A stretch of DNA of 6,605 bases from Candidatus Gottesmanbacteria bacterium (GTDB lineage Bacteria; Patescibacteriota; Microgenomatia; 2-02-FULL-39-11): positions 1-6,605 of the forward strand of contig JACQJU010000142.1 in assembly GCA_016204905.1 (NCBI GenBank). Reading direction: 5' to 3'. Within the stretch, counting starts at the first letter, position 1; every line of letters starts with the position of its first letter. This document shows positions 5,984-6,605 of this stretch, one piece after another. Under the pieces are notes generated by a model, which saw nothing but the letters and a program-made list of their open reading frames with translations, was not told the DNA's origin and did no database searches. The position numbers and the translations under genes were made by a program.

Positions 5984-6571
5984 TTACCGAGTTTTACCTT
6001 TAAGAGTTAATTTTGAGGAAAACATCTGATAGAGTTGTTTGTTCTCCCATTTATTGAAGCGCCTACGCTTCAAATCTAGCTTCTCAAAAGCATCTGCTAT
6101 TTTTTTCTTCTCGCCTCTATCGGCAGTCTTTACGATCTCTTCAAAAAGAAGTTGTGGCCAGAAATAAAGAGAATATCGCCTCTTTATATTTCTCCAACTC
6201 AGTGGGTCATATATTTCTTCGATACTTTCTTGTTTCGGCGATTTCTTCCTCCGAGATAGCATCACTTTAAACCCTACTCCCGAAAGATTAAGCCAAGTAT
6301 TGACTCTTGCGATAGTAGAATAACCCACTTTCAATACATCTCGTATATACACATAGTCTTTACCACTAGATAGATATTCTGCTATTTTCAGCCGCTTGGC
6401 GATAGTCTCTACCTCTTTTGGAGTAAGTAGATCAGTAAGTGCTTCTGCTACTTCTTCAGTTGAGCGCAAAACAACTAAGCTTCTACATAGATCAACAATG
6501 AGTTCTTTTCTTTCTTTAGGTGTTAGTTTCGAACTCCCTCTCGTTTGCATAACTACCATACACTGTAGCAT
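5984..6571 (-). CDS. TrpR/YerC-like helix-turn-helix regulator with C-terminal extension
   Basis: This is a predicted DNA-binding regulator of the Trp repressor superfamily (YerC/YecD-like). Residues about 15-105 match the family: an N-terminal helical part with VDLCRSLVVLRSTEEVAEALTDL, then LLTPKEVETIAKRLKIAEYL (48-67), whose LTPxE start is typical of TrpR, and a helix-turn-helix at about 73-94 (YVYIRDVLKVGYSTIARVNTWL). TrpR and YerC proteins are about 100-110 aa; here residues 106-195 add a basic, aromatic-rich extension (RRKK, WRNIKRRYSLYFWPQLLFEE, LKRRRFNKWENK) of unknown role. In-frame ATG codons at 6571, 6559 and 6550 all lie in a palindrome; codons for the first nine residues are part of it. 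ATG 6550 (188 aa) may be the true start, since homology begins later. Palindromes flank both ends, suggesting autoregulation. I cannot say whether tryptophan is the ligand. Confidence 0.88.
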   Translation of the reverse strand: MLQCMVVMQTRGSSKLTPKERKELIVDLCRSLVVLRSTEEVAEALTDLLTPKEVETIAKRLKIAEYLSSGKDYVYIRDVLKVGYSTIARVNTWLNLSGVGFKVMLSRRKKSPKQESIEEIYDPLSWRNIKRRYSLYFWPQLLFEEIVKTADRGEKKKIADAFEKLDLKRRRFNKWENKQLYQMFSSKLTLKGKTR

Positions 6572-6584
6572 GGTAGTTATGCAA
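6545..6584 (-). promoter_or_regulatory. Long palindrome over the start of the TrpR-like gene (candidate operator, copy B)
   Basis: The arms 6545-6559 and 6570-6584 are perfect 15-bp inverted repeats (TTGCATAACTACCAT against its complement) around a 10-bp centre. The site begins about six bases downstream of the predicted transcription start and covers all three candidate start codons of the regulator gene. A bound dimer would block transcription or early elongation. In minus-strand RNA it folds as a hairpin with loop UACAGU that hides the start codons. The operator role is inferred from position and the HTH protein; the symmetry is seen directly. Confidence 0.8.
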
Positions 6585-6596
6585 GATCAAGTATTA

Positions 6597-6605
6597 ATTA
6601 TAACA
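6597..6605 (-). promoter_or_regulatory. Extended -10 element of the TrpR-like gene
   Basis: On the minus strand the window edge reads TGTTATAAT, a perfect TGn extended -10 with consensus TATAAT. The start of transcription would be near 6590, immediately before palindrome copy B. Any -35 lies outside the window. Confidence 0.65.

Noticed and set aside
5944..6584. IS200/IS605-like or REP element around the TrpR-like gene
   Set aside because: Flanking hairpins recall such elements, but the gene lacks the HUH/Y1 transposase motifs and encodes an HTH regulator, so it is kept only as an alternative to the operator reading.

Overview
The window most likely comes from a member of the Candidate Phyla Radiation (Patescibacteria). 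I infer this from a very short EF-Ts (153 aa), compact housekeeping genes, a tiny two-helix membrane protein, GC-rich palindromic repeats between AT-rich genes, and near-absence of Shine-Dalgarno sites. UGA acts as a normal stop (it ends the helicase gene), so a recoded-UGA lineage such as Gracilibacteria is unlikely. No rRNA, tRNA, CRISPR array, transposase or phage gene was seen.

Layout. Positions 29-2534 are a minus-strand block. In transcription order it holds a small membrane protein, thymidylate kinase (tmk), then the translation pair rpsB-tsf (ribosomal protein S2 and elongation factor Ts). A strong intrinsic terminator at about 1466-1494 lies between tmk and rpsB. It ends the tmk transcript or acts as an attenuator in an rpsB leader. 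Positions 2681-5011 (+) encode a DEAH/RHA-type helicase, divergent from the small membrane protein. Positions 5137-5856 (+) encode an unrecognised polytopic membrane protein. Positions 5984-6571 (-) encode a TrpR/YerC-like regulator with a long extra C-terminal part.

Most notable signal. The TrpR-like gene is bracketed by two near-identical 36-bp palindromes (5944-5979 and 6547-6582, 32/36 identical, same orientation). One sits just downstream of an extended -10 box and covers the start codon. The other lies a few bases after the stop codon. They look like operators for autoregulation. All four differences between them also keep base pairing in the minus-strand RNA, so an RNA hairpin role is possible too.

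Second theme. Several genes have a -10-like box 6-11 bases before the start codon and no ribosome binding site, which suggests leaderless mRNAs. The small membrane protein is the exception and has an SD-like site. GC-rich palindromes of the sort scattered through CPR genomes occur in three intergenic spaces. The genes do not form one pathway: the left half is core translation and nucleotide metabolism, and the right half is a set of single-gene units with their own apparent promoters.
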